This document shows, one piece after another, positions 33,367 through 41,905 of a stretch of DNA of 64,000 bases. The DNA is from an uncultured Eubacteriales bacterium (GTDB taxonomy: Bacteria > Bacillota > Clostridia > Christensenellales > Aristaeellaceae). The stretch lies in NCBI GenBank assembly GCA_902777335.1, contig CACYTF010000015.1, positions 1 through 64,000 of the forward strand, written 5' to 3'. The position numbers and the translations under genes are program-made. Below the pieces are notes generated by a model. That model ran no database searches, had not been told where the DNA came from, and saw only the letters and a program-made list of their open reading frames with translations. Positions within the stretch are counted from its first letter, which is position 1. Each line of letters begins with the position of its first letter.

Positions 33367-33963
33367 ATGAATCGACGGATAGCCAGGGTCGGGGCGGGGA
33401 TCGTGTGCGCGACGGTGTTCCTGTTCGCCCTGTTCCTGATCGTGGATTTCAAATTCGGTTACTATCTGGTGTGCATGTTCCTGCCCATCGGCTACATCAT
33501 GACGGCGGCGGGGTTCCAGGTCGAGGCGCGGGAGGATTCGAAGGTCGCGGCGAACGTCGGATTGGTGCTGGCGGCGATATACGCCACGCTGGTCCTGCTG
33601 GTGTACTTCGCCCAGAACACCAGCGTGCGACTGGACGGGCTGGGCGAGGGGGCCCTGCGCGTGCTGGATTTCGGGCGCGGCGGCCTGATCTTCAACTACG
33701 ACCTGCTGGGCTACGGCATGATGGCGCTGTCCACTTTCTTCATCGGCCTGTCCGTGCGCGCCGAGAGCCGGGCCGATTTGTGGCTGAAGCGGCTTCTGAT
33801 GCTGCACGGCGCGTTTTTCATCGGCTGCTTTATCATGCCGATGACCGGCGTGTTCAACTCGATGGCAGACGGGCAGAACGGCTCCGGCGGGGTGATCGCG
33901 CTGGTCGCCTGGTGCGCGTACTTCCTGCCCGTCGGCGCGCTGGCCTACAGGCATTTCAGATGA
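33367..33963 (+). CDS. Six-helix membrane protein of unknown function
   Basis: 198 residues from an ATG with AAGGGG upstream. Six hydrophobic helices (about residues 8-26, 32-51, 60-78, 107-128, 145-166 and 175-196) with no catalytic motif that I recognise. Positive residues before the first helix suggest a cytoplasmic N-terminus. It lies 19 bp before hflX on the same strand, possibly co-transcribed. Similar uncharacterised proteins are common in Clostridia. Confidence 0.75.
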   Translation: MNRRIARVGAGIVCATVFLFALFLIVDFKFGYYLVCMFLPIGYIMTAAGFQVEAREDSKVAANVGLVLAAIYATLVLLVYFAQNTSVRLDGLGEGALRVLDFGRGGLIFNYDLLGYGMMALSTFFIGLSVRAESRADLWLKRLLMLHGAFFIGCFIMPMTGVFNSMADGQNGSGGVIALVAWCAYFLPVGALAYRHFR

Positions 33964-33982
33964 CATCAACGGAGGGCGACAC

Positions 33983-35737
33983 ATGATACACGGCAACCTG
34001 ACCGGCATCCGCGAGAGCACGCTGAACGAGCTTGAAAAGCTGTACGACGCCGAATTCGGGCGCACGGACTTTCTGCCGGACCGGCTGCTCAATTTGCTGG
34101 TGCGCTACACCGACCTTTTGAACCGGGAGATGCTGGTGTACCTGGGGCGGGACGGCACGGTGCTGGAGATCGCCATCGGCTCGATCGGCTCCATCGCGCT
34201 GCCGGAGCTGCACCTGCGGCGAAACCTCGACCGGCTGGCGGGCTTTCGGTGCATCCACACCCATCCGGGCGGCGACGCCCGGCTTTCCGACGTGGACCTG
34301 CAGGCGCTGCGGCTCTTGCGGTTTGATTCGATGTGCGCCGTGGGCGTGGGCGAGGGCCGCTGCACCGGCATCAGCGCGGCGTTTCTGGGCGAGGCGGAGT
34401 ACGACAACCTGTCCGTCGTCGTCAAGGGCCCGGTGAAGCCCGGCCGCATACCGCAGACGCTGTGGATGAAGGAGATCGAGCTGGCCGAGGAGCGGGTGAA
34501 ACAGGCCATCGAGAAGGGCGGCCTGGTGGAGACGGCGGAGAAGGTCATGCTGATCTCCACCGACTCCGAGGAATCGCTGGACGAGCTGGCGAGCCTGGCC
34601 GAGACCGCCGGGGCCATGGTGATCACCCGGGTGATCCAGAACCGGCAGAAGCCCGATTCCGCCACCTACATCGGCAGCGGCAAGGCCGAGGAGCTGGCGC
34701 TGGTGTGCCAGGCCATGGAGATCGACCTGGCGATACTGGACGACGAGCTGACCGGGGCCCAGCAGAAGAATCTGGAGGACATACTGGGCGTGCGGGTGAT
34801 CGACCGCACGGCGCTGATCCTGGACATATTCGCCCAGCGGGCCCAGTCCGCCGAGGGCAAGCTGCAGGTGGAGCTGGCCCAGATGAAGTACCGCCTGCCG
34901 CGGCTGACGGGCATGGGCACGGTGCTTTCGCGGCTGGGCGGCGGCATCGGCACCCGCGGCCCCGGCGAGACCCGGCTGGAGGTGGACCGCCGCCGCATCA
35001 GAAGGCGCATCGACGACCTGGAGGGCCAGCTGAAGGAGATCAAAAAGCAGCGCGACCTCAGGCGGGCCCGCCGGGAGAAGACCGGCCAGGTGACCGTTGC
35101 GCTGGTGGGCTACACCAACGCCGGCAAGAGCACGCTGCTGAACGCTTTATCCGGGGCCGACGTACTGGTGGAGGACAAGCTGTTCGCCACGCTGGACCCG
35201 GTGATGCGCCAGGTGACGCTGCCGGAGAACCGCAGCTGCCTGGTGGTGGACACCGTGGGCTTCATCCGCAAACTGCCCCACCAGCTGGTGCAGGCGTTCC
35301 GCTCCACGCTGGAGGAGGCGCTGTTCGCCGATCTGCTGGTGGTGGTCTCGGACCTTTCAAGCCCGAACTACGCCCAGCAGCGGGCCACGGTGTTCGAGGT
35401 GCTCAGCGACCTGGGCGCGGGCGACCGGCCGATCCTGGAGGCGCTCAACAAGGCCGACCGGGTCAACATCACCGGCATGGTGGAGCCCGCCGACGCGATA
35501 CTGATCTCCGCGAAGCAGGGCCGGGGCCTGGACGATCTGAAGGCGGAGATCTCCCGCCGGATCGCCGCGCTGCGCCACCGGGTGGAGCTGGTGATCCCCT
35601 ACGACAAGGGCAACGTGCTGTCGCTGATCCACGGCAAGGGCCAGGTGGTCGAGGAGGAATACCTGGCCGAGGGCACCCGGGTGGTGGCCCTGCTGGACGC
35701 CGCGCTGTACCAGCGGGCGCTGGGGATGCTGCAATGA
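33983..35737 (+). CDS. hflX: GTPase HflX with an N-terminal JAMM-like extension
   Basis: 584 residues, about 150-200 more than E. coli HflX. From about residue 190 it has the HflX domain (DELASLAETAGAMVITRVIQNR, YIGSGKAEEL, RGPGETRLE) and then the G domain with GYTNAGKSTLL near 375, DTVGFIRKLP near 420 and NKAD near 487. HflX binds and splits stalled or stressed ribosomes. The N-terminal part contains RCIHTHPGGDARLSDVDL near residue 90, which follows the RadC/JAMM metal motif H-x-H-P-x-G...S-x2-D. Long HflX forms of this kind are known in Clostridia; the motif's meaning is inference. Confidence 0.92.
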   Translation: MIHGNLTGIRESTLNELEKLYDAEFGRTDFLPDRLLNLLVRYTDLLNREMLVYLGRDGTVLEIAIGSIGSIALPELHLRRNLDRLAGFRCIHTHPGGDARLSDVDLQALRLLRFDSMCAVGVGEGRCTGISAAFLGEAEYDNLSVVVKGPVKPGRIPQTLWMKEIELAEERVKQAIEKGGLVETAEKVMLISTDSEESLDELASLAETAGAMVITRVIQNRQKPDSATYIGSGKAEELALVCQAMEIDLAILDDELTGAQQKNLEDILGVRVIDRTALILDIFAQRAQSAEGKLQVELAQMKYRLPRLTGMGTVLSRLGGGIGTRGPGETRLEVDRRRIRRRIDDLEGQLKEIKKQRDLRRARREKTGQVTVALVGYTNAGKSTLLNALSGADVLVEDKLFATLDPVMRQVTLPENRSCLVVDTVGFIRKLPHQLVQAFRSTLEEALFADLLVVVSDLSSPNYAQQRATVFEVLSDLGAGDRPILEALNKADRVNITGMVEPADAILISAKQGRGLDDLKAEISRRIAALRHRVELVIPYDKGNVLSLIHGKGQVVEEEYLAEGTRVVALLDAALYQRALGMLQ

Positions 35738-35759
35738 CGCGAGGAGAGGAGGCGGGGGC

Positions 35760-36683
35760 ATGACCCTGCAGCAGCTGAATTACATCATCACCATATCGGA
35801 GATCGGCTCCATCAACCGGGCGGCGGAGAAGCTGTACGTGTCCCAGCCGTCGCTGACCAGCGCCATCAAGGAGCTGGAGAAGGAGCTGGGCATCGTGCTG
35901 TTCAACCGCACGGGCCGGGGCGTGACGCTGACCGCCGACGGCGCGGAGTTTCTGCCCTACGCCCGCCAGGTGTACGGCCAGTACCTGAACATGATGGAGA
36001 AGTACGGCCGGGGCGGCGAGCGCAAGCAGAAGTTCGGCGTGAGCTGCCAGCACTATTCGTTCGCGGTGAAGGCCTTCGTGGAGATGGTGAAGGCCTACGA
36101 CGTGGCCAAGTACGAGTTTGCCATCCGGGAGACCAAGACGCTGAACGTGATCAGCGACGTGGCCCAGATGCGCAGCGAGATCGGCATACTGTACCTGAGC
36201 GACTTCAACCGCAAGGCGCTTCTGAAGCTGCTGCACGGCAACGGCCTGGCCTTCCACCACCTGATCAACTGCAACGCCTACGTGTACCTGTGGAAGGGCC
36301 ACCCGCTGGCCGGGCGGGCCTCCATTGGCTTTGAGGACCTGGCGCCCTATCCCTGCCTGTCCTTCGAGCAGGGCGACGACAGCTCCTTCTACTTTACCGA
36401 GGAGATACTGAGCACCAACGACTACCCCCGCAGCATCCACACCACCGACCGCGCCACCAGCCTCAACCTGATGACCGGCCTGAACGGCTACACGCTGTGC
36501 TCCGGCATCATCTGCGAGGAGCTGAACGGCTCCGACTACATCGCCGTGCCCTACGAGGCGGACACCAACAATCCCAACAGCGTGATGGAGGTGGGCTATG
36601 TCGTGAAGAACAACGCCATACTCAGCGCCATGGGGGAGCGGTACATCGCGGAGATGAGAAGGTATTTGGGGATTGGGGAGTAG
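35760..36683 (+). CDS. LysR-family transcriptional regulator
   Basis: 307 residues. N-terminal winged helix (LQQLNYIITISEIGSINRAA and SQPSLTSAIKELEKELGIVLF) and a C-terminal periplasmic-binding-like effector domain (about 90-300). It follows hflX by 22 bp with GGAGG before the ATG. The effector is unknown; a divergent target gene is absent, so its targets are elsewhere or it is autoregulated. The last codons (YLGIGE and stop) lie inside a 7-bp-period repeat, so the C-terminus may have been set by repeat expansion. Confidence 0.92.
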   Translation: MTLQQLNYIITISEIGSINRAAEKLYVSQPSLTSAIKELEKELGIVLFNRTGRGVTLTADGAEFLPYARQVYGQYLNMMEKYGRGGERKQKFGVSCQHYSFAVKAFVEMVKAYDVAKYEFAIRETKTLNVISDVAQMRSEIGILYLSDFNRKALLKLLHGNGLAFHHLINCNAYVYLWKGHPLAGRASIGFEDLAPYPCLSFEQGDDSSFYFTEEILSTNDYPRSIHTTDRATSLNLMTGLNGYTLCSGIICEELNGSDYIAVPYEADTNNPNSVMEVGYVVKNNAILSAMGERYIAEMRRYLGIGE

Positions 36684-36700
36684 GGAGTGGGGACTGGTTT
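36665..36700 (+). repeat. Heptamer repeat overlapping the LysR stop codon
   Basis: TTGGGGA-TTGGGGA-GTAGGGA-GTGGGGA-CTGG, strict 7-bp period. The first copies are coding and the third supplies the TAG stop. Confidence 0.8.
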
Positions 36701-36701
36701 A

Positions 36702-38621
36702 TCAGGCGTGCTTTTTCCGCTTTTGCTGGTACATCAGATTGTCCGCGGATTCCACATATTCGTCGATGGTGTGGCTGGAAGAGGGGTCTGTGATCACATG
36801 GCCGACGCTGATCTCCGGCACATAGGCGATGCCCGCCTTTTCGGCCTCCGCGGGGAGCGCGGCCTGGATGCGCTCAATGACGGCTTCCATGGCCTCTTGG
36901 TCTTCCACCGGCAACAGCGCCAGAAATTCATCGCCGCCGAAGCGCACCGGAATCGATCCCTGGGGCAGATCGTGTTTGAGCGCGTTGGCGACGCAGCAGA
37001 TCGCGTGGTCGCCGCTGGCGTGTCCCAGGGTATCGTTGATTTCCTTCAATCGGTCCATGTCTATGAACAGTATCCCGATGTGTCCGCCCTTGTTGCTGAC
37101 TTCATTGAAAAGCCGGTGCCCGAGATTGTGATAGCCCAGCCGGTTGTAGAGCCCGGTCAGGTTGTCCGTCATGGACAGGCCTGAGAGCATTCGGTTCACA
37201 TAGCGCATGTCGCGACGGTTGAAATAGGTGCGCAGCCCCTGCGTCAGGGCGTTGACGATGGTGGATACGCTGCGAAGCCGCATGACCTCCGGACAGTTGC
37301 GGATCTCCAGGTACCCCACCGTATATTCCTTGAAGTGCAGCGGAACGAAGAGATGGATTTCCCCCGCCTGATCGGACGTGTCGGTGGGAAGCGTGCGGCC
37401 GACCTTTTTGCGGTTCAGGTTCGCCTTCTGGCCGTTTGTCCAGGAATAGACCAACTCCATGCTGTCGGAATAGCCCTCCATGGGCAGCGCGGGCTCCTGG
37501 GTGGAGGTGTTCAGATCGATCATTTTACCGGTCTCGAACAGCTTCTGATCCAATACGAGGCGGATGCCCTTGCAATCCAGGGTCGCCAGGCACTTTGACA
37601 GGGCCTGACAGATCTCGCGGATGGATTCGCAATCGGGGAGCTGGTATTGCAGCTCGTTCAGCTTGTACCGGAACTCTGAGGTTCTGGCATCCCGCTGGAG
37701 AACGGCGCTCACGTATTCGTTGTTGTTGTCCTGGTATGTGTCGACGTGCCCCGTGGTCTCTCTGAGCACGAGCTCCGTGGGCGTATAGATGACCTTGGGG
37801 ACATCCTCGCCGCGCCAGATCCCGAGCATGGCGTCGATGCATGCTTTGCCCATGTTCCAGCGCTTCTGATCCACGGTGGTCATGGACGGAGAGAGATAGG
37901 CGGACATCTCCAGATTGTCGAACCCCGTCACATTGAAATCCCCGGGGACGCTGTAGCCCGCGGCTTTTGCCGCGCGACAGACGCCCCAGGCGATCTCGTC
38001 GTTGGCGCAGATGACCGCCTGAGGCAGGCTGCCGCTTCGATGCAGGTATTCAAAAGCGTGAACGCCGCTCTCCACGGCGAAGCTCTCCGCGTGAAAGCGC
38101 CCTTCCTCGCAGGGGAGCGCATGGGAGATACAGTAATCCTTGAGCGCGCGCGTGCGCGTTTGGTTTTCACTGTTCCCCGCGGGCCCCATTGCGAACCAGA
38201 AATCGGTCAGCCCCATCACCTCGTGAAGATGGCGGATCACCGAGGTCATGGCGGCATAGTTGTCGATCCCCACATAGTGACAGCCGTCGAAAGCATTCGC
38301 CATGGAGATGACGGGCTTGCCCGAAGCCCTCGCGGCCTCGATGGCATAGTTCACGCCCCTGACCGCGTACTCATTGGCTTCGTTTTGGAATGCGTTGCTG
38401 ATGTCGAGAAGTATACCGTCAAAATCTCGGTAATCAGGAAGGCGATAGATGTTGCACTCGCCGCGGTTGTGCCTGGGCGAAAAGCCGGCGTAAGTGTCCG
38501 CGCGCACAATGAACAGTTCAATATCCTCTTGAGCCTGTTGTATGGAACGGCGCATCCCCTCCACCCATTCATAGGTGAACTTTCTCATGCCGTCGTCGAG
38601 CACATACAGGAGTTTTTTCAT
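36702..38621 (-). CDS. Diguanylate cyclase with LacI-like sensor domain (no I-site)
   Basis: 639 residues from the MKKLLYVLDD start. Residues about 1-280 form a LacI/PBP-like ligand-binding domain (VICANDEIAWGVCRAAKAAGYSVPGDFNVTGFDN) without a DNA-binding helix-turn-helix or signal peptide, so it is a cytoplasmic sensor. A middle region (about 300-470) resembles a GAF-type domain, then the GGDEF domain (LTGLYNRLGYHNL, LFIDMDRLKEIN, VRFGGDEFLALLP). The RxxD inhibitory site expected five residues before GGDEF is absent (PQGS). It would make cyclic di-GMP in response to a sugar-like ligand. Tandem with a paralogue upstream. Confidence 0.9.
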   Translation of the reverse strand: MKKLLYVLDDGMRKFTYEWVEGMRRSIQQAQEDIELFIVRADTYAGFSPRHNRGECNIYRLPDYRDFDGILLDISNAFQNEANEYAVRGVNYAIEAARASGKPVISMANAFDGCHYVGIDNYAAMTSVIRHLHEVMGLTDFWFAMGPAGNSENQTRTRALKDYCISHALPCEEGRFHAESFAVESGVHAFEYLHRSGSLPQAVICANDEIAWGVCRAAKAAGYSVPGDFNVTGFDNLEMSAYLSPSMTTVDQKRWNMGKACIDAMLGIWRGEDVPKVIYTPTELVLRETTGHVDTYQDNNNEYVSAVLQRDARTSEFRYKLNELQYQLPDCESIREICQALSKCLATLDCKGIRLVLDQKLFETGKMIDLNTSTQEPALPMEGYSDSMELVYSWTNGQKANLNRKKVGRTLPTDTSDQAGEIHLFVPLHFKEYTVGYLEIRNCPEVMRLRSVSTIVNALTQGLRTYFNRRDMRYVNRMLSGLSMTDNLTGLYNRLGYHNLGHRLFNEVSNKGGHIGILFIDMDRLKEINDTLGHASGDHAICCVANALKHDLPQGSIPVRFGGDEFLALLPVEDQEAMEAVIERIQAALPAEAEKAGIAYVPEISVGHVITDPSSSHTIDEYVESADNLMYQQKRKKHA

Positions 38622-38626
38622 GTCCG

Positions 38627-40519
38627 TCATCCTTGCAAACCGTTTTTCTTCCGCTTCTTGTTCTCATACATCAGATTGTCCGCGGCCAGCACGCACTCGT
38701 CCAGGGTGCGCTCGTCGCCGGGATGAACCGGCAGGACGCCCACGCTCAGGCTCAGGCTCAGGCGGCAGGGCAGCTGGGGGTCTTCGTCGGTGGCGCGGAC
38801 GGCGCGCTCGATGGCCTCGGGCAGGCCCTGCTCGTGCAGCGGGGCGATCACCAGGAACTCGTCGCCGCCGTAGCGCATCAGGAAGTCGTCGCTCCGGCAG
38901 GCCTTGCGCAGCACGTCGGCCGAGGCGCGGATGGCGCAGTCGCCGATCTCGTGGCCGTACTGGTCGTTGATCTGCTTCATGTCGTCCATGTCCACGAACA
39001 GCACCTGCGCGCCGCCGGCGTCCATGCAGGCCTCGAAGTGCTGGCGGGCGTAGCGCTCGAACCCGAAGCGGTTGAACAGCTGGGTGAGGCCGTCGCGCAC
39101 GTACAGGTTGTCCAGCACGTCGTTCAGCTGGCGCAGCAGGCACTTCTTGCGCACGTTTTCAATGCCGATCTCCAGGAAGCTGAATATGCTCTCGTGCAGG
39201 TTCAGCTTGGCGGCCTCGCTGATGCCGTCCAGCACCAGGTAGCCGATGGAGTAGGTGTTGTAGTGCAGCGGATAGAACATCAAAAACCGCTCGGTGCGGA
39301 TCAGCTGGTCCGGTAGCAGGCTGGCCGAGGGGAAGCGGGCGTACAGGTGGTTCTCGTCCGCCTTCAGGTCATTCCTGCCACAGGCCACCAGCACCATCTC
39401 CTTGCCGAAGGAGCGGGAGTCCTGGTGCCACTGGTTTTTGTCGTAGTTGTCGTAGTAGTAGTCGTTGATGCACAGGTATACGTTGTCGCAGCCGAAGATC
39501 GGGTGGTTTTTCTCGACGATGTCCATCAGGTCCCGAAGCTCCGAGGCGTCGAACAGCTGCTCGGCCATGCGGTCCTGCAGGGTGTAGAAATTCTTCAGGA
39601 AGCGGGTTTGCTGGAAGTACTTCAGGCGGATGTAGTCCGGCCGCGTGGTCTCGCGGCAGCCGCAGGATTCGGAGCAGACCAGCTGGTGGTCTATCGGCAC
39701 CACGTCGCGCTTCTCGGTGCCCTCGATCTTGCCCAGCAGCACCTCCATGGCCATGTAGTCCATGCGGTCGTAGTCCCGGTTGACGGTGGACAGGCGCGGG
39801 CTGGACAGCTCGGCGCTGGTCAGGTTGTCGAAGCCGGTGATGATCACGTCCTTGGGGATGCGGCAGCCGTTGCGCTCCAGCGACTCGATGACGCCCAGGG
39901 CCATTTCGTCGTTGGCGCACACGAAGGCGTCCGGCAGCGCGCGGCCCTCCGCCAGCCAGCGCTCGGCCACCTCGTTGCCGTCGCTGGTGCGCCAGGTGCA
40001 CTGTATGACCTCGATCTCGCTGTCGTCCAGGCCGTGCTCCCGGCAGGCGTCCAGAAAGCCGTTCAGCCGGTCCTGCCCCTCGGGACAGCCGTTGACGGTG
40101 TTGCCGGTCAGGTACACCAGGTGGCGCGTGCCGTGCTCCTCGATGATGTGGGACACGATGCCCTTCTGGGCGGCGCGGTTGTCCACGGCCACCAGCGTAC
40201 AGCCCTCGATGGGGCAGTCGATGGTGACCGCCGGTATGCCGACCTCCCGGATGCGCCGGGCCAGCTTCTCGCGGGCGCGGTTCAGCACGATCTGGTTGCC
40301 CTGCACCAGCAGGCCGTCAAAGCGGGTCAGGTCGGGCAGGTCGAATATGGCGTACTCGCTCTTGTCCTTGGCGTTGTCCAGATCCTTGCCGAAGCAGTCG
40401 AATATGCACAGGTGCACGTTCTTGTGGTCGTCCACGAAGCGCTTCAGGCCGTGCAGCGTGCTCTCGACCAGCTCGTAGTTCCAGTCCACCGTGAAAAACG
40501 CGATCCGGTAATTGCTCAT
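38627..40519 (-). CDS. Diguanylate cyclase with LacI-like sensor domain (I-site present)
   Basis: 630 residues. It has the same build as its downstream neighbour: a LacI-like sensor (FVCANDEMALGVIESLERNGCRIPKDVIITGFDN near 205-240), a middle domain, and GGDEF (LTQLFNRFGFERYA, LFVDMDDMKQINDQ, LMRYGGDEFLVIAP). Here RSDD sits exactly five residues before GGDEF, the RxxD product-inhibition site. The divergence outside the motifs shows an old duplication. Ligand unknown, probably a sugar or related metabolite. Its ribosome binding site is AGGTGAAG and the region upstream is AT-rich with a possible TTGAGG-16-TAGTAT promoter. Confidence 0.92.
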   Translation of the reverse strand: MSNYRIAFFTVDWNYELVESTLHGLKRFVDDHKNVHLCIFDCFGKDLDNAKDKSEYAIFDLPDLTRFDGLLVQGNQIVLNRAREKLARRIREVGIPAVTIDCPIEGCTLVAVDNRAAQKGIVSHIIEEHGTRHLVYLTGNTVNGCPEGQDRLNGFLDACREHGLDDSEIEVIQCTWRTSDGNEVAERWLAEGRALPDAFVCANDEMALGVIESLERNGCRIPKDVIITGFDNLTSAELSSPRLSTVNRDYDRMDYMAMEVLLGKIEGTEKRDVVPIDHQLVCSESCGCRETTRPDYIRLKYFQQTRFLKNFYTLQDRMAEQLFDASELRDLMDIVEKNHPIFGCDNVYLCINDYYYDNYDKNQWHQDSRSFGKEMVLVACGRNDLKADENHLYARFPSASLLPDQLIRTERFLMFYPLHYNTYSIGYLVLDGISEAAKLNLHESIFSFLEIGIENVRKKCLLRQLNDVLDNLYVRDGLTQLFNRFGFERYARQHFEACMDAGGAQVLFVDMDDMKQINDQYGHEIGDCAIRASADVLRKACRSDDFLMRYGGDEFLVIAPLHEQGLPEAIERAVRATDEDPQLPCRLSLSLSVGVLPVHPGDERTLDECVLAADNLMYENKKRKKNGLQG

Positions 40520-40736
40520 GGCTCTTCACCTGTATTTCAAAAGGATACTTCAACTCATACTATATAATATACTATTAACCTCAAATACGCAAGGGGTAAA
40601 TATGTTTCAGGATGTGCTTTTGTGTGCCCTGGAATGTGATTTTGCCGGACAAAAACATGCCCCGCCCGGGGCGCGCATACGCTGGAATCGGAGATGTGCG
40701 GTTGCGCGCCGCGCAGGAGAGGCGGAGGTGTTTTGC

Positions 40737-41003
40737 GTGCAGATACCCTGGGAGCTGATACTGTCCTTTGCCATAGGGCTTTCGCTATTGTGCCTGATCG
40801 GCTATCTGCTGCTGGTGCCGATGCGGTTCATGTGGCGTCTGCTGGCCGGCGGCGTGATGGGCGCGCTGGCGCTGATGCTGGTGAACCTGATCGGCGCGCT
40901 GGTGGGCTTCGGCGTGGAGATCAACCCCTTCACCGCCATGGCCGTGGGCTTTCTCGGCCTGCCCGGCGCCGCGCTGGTGGTGGCGCTGCAACTATTGCTG
41001 TAG
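40737..41003 (+). CDS. bofA: BofA-family sporulation membrane protein
   Basis: 88 residues from a GTG with GGCGGAGG 8 nt upstream; the longer open frame would include 75 unlike residues. Three hydrophobic segments and the BofA signature LVNLIGALVGFGVEINPFTAM and then GFLGLPGAALVV. BofA holds the SpoIVFB protease inactive until the forespore signal, delaying pro-sigma-K processing in the mother cell. Its presence supports a spore-forming ancestry. It is usually near recR/yaaK in Bacilli; here that context is missing. Confidence 0.85.
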   Translation: MQIPWELILSFAIGLSLLCLIGYLLLVPMRFMWRLLAGGVMGALALMLVNLIGALVGFGVEINPFTAMAVGFLGLPGAALVVALQLLL

Positions 41004-41024
41004 AGTGGAGAGTGGAGATTACTC
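40997..41024 (+). repeat. Heptamer repeat at the bofA stop
   Basis: GTAGAGT-GGAGAGT-GGAGATT starts with the bofA TAG stop and runs to the stop of the convergent gene. Confidence 0.65.
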
Positions 41025-41810
41025 CTCCACGAATGTGATCGCTCCGGCGACGCGCTCGATAGCGGCGAGGAGGGTTTCCTCGGCGGGGAGGGCCTCGGCG
41101 GTATCCGCGCGGGCCTCGGCGCGCAGGACCACGCAGCTGTCGTGGGAGGCGTCCAGGTAGGCCACGGCGCTGCGCTCGAACTGCGCGGTGTCGGTTTCTT
41201 CGGCGTCGGCAGCGTCGGCCGCTTCAGAGGCGGCGTCTTCGGCCGCGGTTTCCTCAGCCGTGGTTTCCTCGGTTGCGGTTTCTTCGGCCTCGGCGGCGTT
41301 GGAGGTGTAGGCGTAGTATTCCGCGCTCCTGCCGCCCAGCTCCACGGTCTTCAGCGCGCTGATGTCGGTGACGCCGGTCACGTTGGCGATCATGGCCTGC
41401 GAGCCGTCGGCCAGTAAGTGGGCCTTGCTGTGAGAGCAGACCACGTTCACGCGGATGCCGGCGTCGGCGCCGTCCGGGGTGGTGAACACAAACTGGGGCA
41501 CGTTCGGGTCGGTGAGCGTGGACTGCTTCTCCCGATCGAGGCCCTCGACCTCGCCGATCTCGCCCAGCTTGTAGTAGCGGGCGCGGCCGCGCACGGCGCT
41601 GCCGTTGACGATCAGGTCGTTCTCGGTCTCGGCCACCACCGCCCCGTCCTTCACCTTCAGGGCGCCGTCGTCATAGCGGAACAGGAAAAACGCCCCGACG
41701 CCCACGGCCAGCACCAGCAGGCACAGCAGGACGATGTCCCGCTTGCTCAGGTAGGGCTTCTTCACGGTCTGTTTGCGGAATCCCTTTGACTTTGCGCTCT
41801 TCTTTGCCAT
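41019..41810 (-). CDS. Membrane-anchored hypothetical protein with Ala/Glu/Thr-rich linker
   Basis: 263 residues. A Lys-rich cytoplasmic start (MAKKSAKSKGFRKQTVKKPY) leads into one membrane helix (DIVLLCLLVLAVGVGAFFLF, residues about 25-44); the rest is extracellular. A first domain (to about 175) is unrecognised, then a low-complexity ATEETTAEETAAED linker and a C-terminal stretch with VAYLDASHDSCVVLRAEAR. Function unknown. Read with its upstream neighbour on the same strand (95 bp apart), it looks like part of a surface-associated pair. AAAGGA precedes the ATG. Confidence 0.7.
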   Translation of the reverse strand: MAKKSAKSKGFRKQTVKKPYLSKRDIVLLCLLVLAVGVGAFFLFRYDDGALKVKDGAVVAETENDLIVNGSAVRGRARYYKLGEIGEVEGLDREKQSTLTDPNVPQFVFTTPDGADAGIRVNVVCSHSKAHLLADGSQAMIANVTGVTDISALKTVELGGRSAEYYAYTSNAAEAEETATEETTAEETAAEDAASEAADAADAEETDTAQFERSAVAYLDASHDSCVVLRAEARADTAEALPAEETLLAAIERVAGAITFVEE

Positions 41811-41905
41811 GTCAGTTCAATCCTTTCGTCGTTTTCCATAAAAAGCCGCAAGCGCGGGGGAAGGCCCCGCCCTGCGGCCTGTTCGGTGGGATTGTCGGTC
41901 GCCGC

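Noticed and set aside
40512..40736. Longer BofA start
   Set aside because: The first 75 residues have no BofA similarity and the GTG at 40737 has a strong ribosome binding site.
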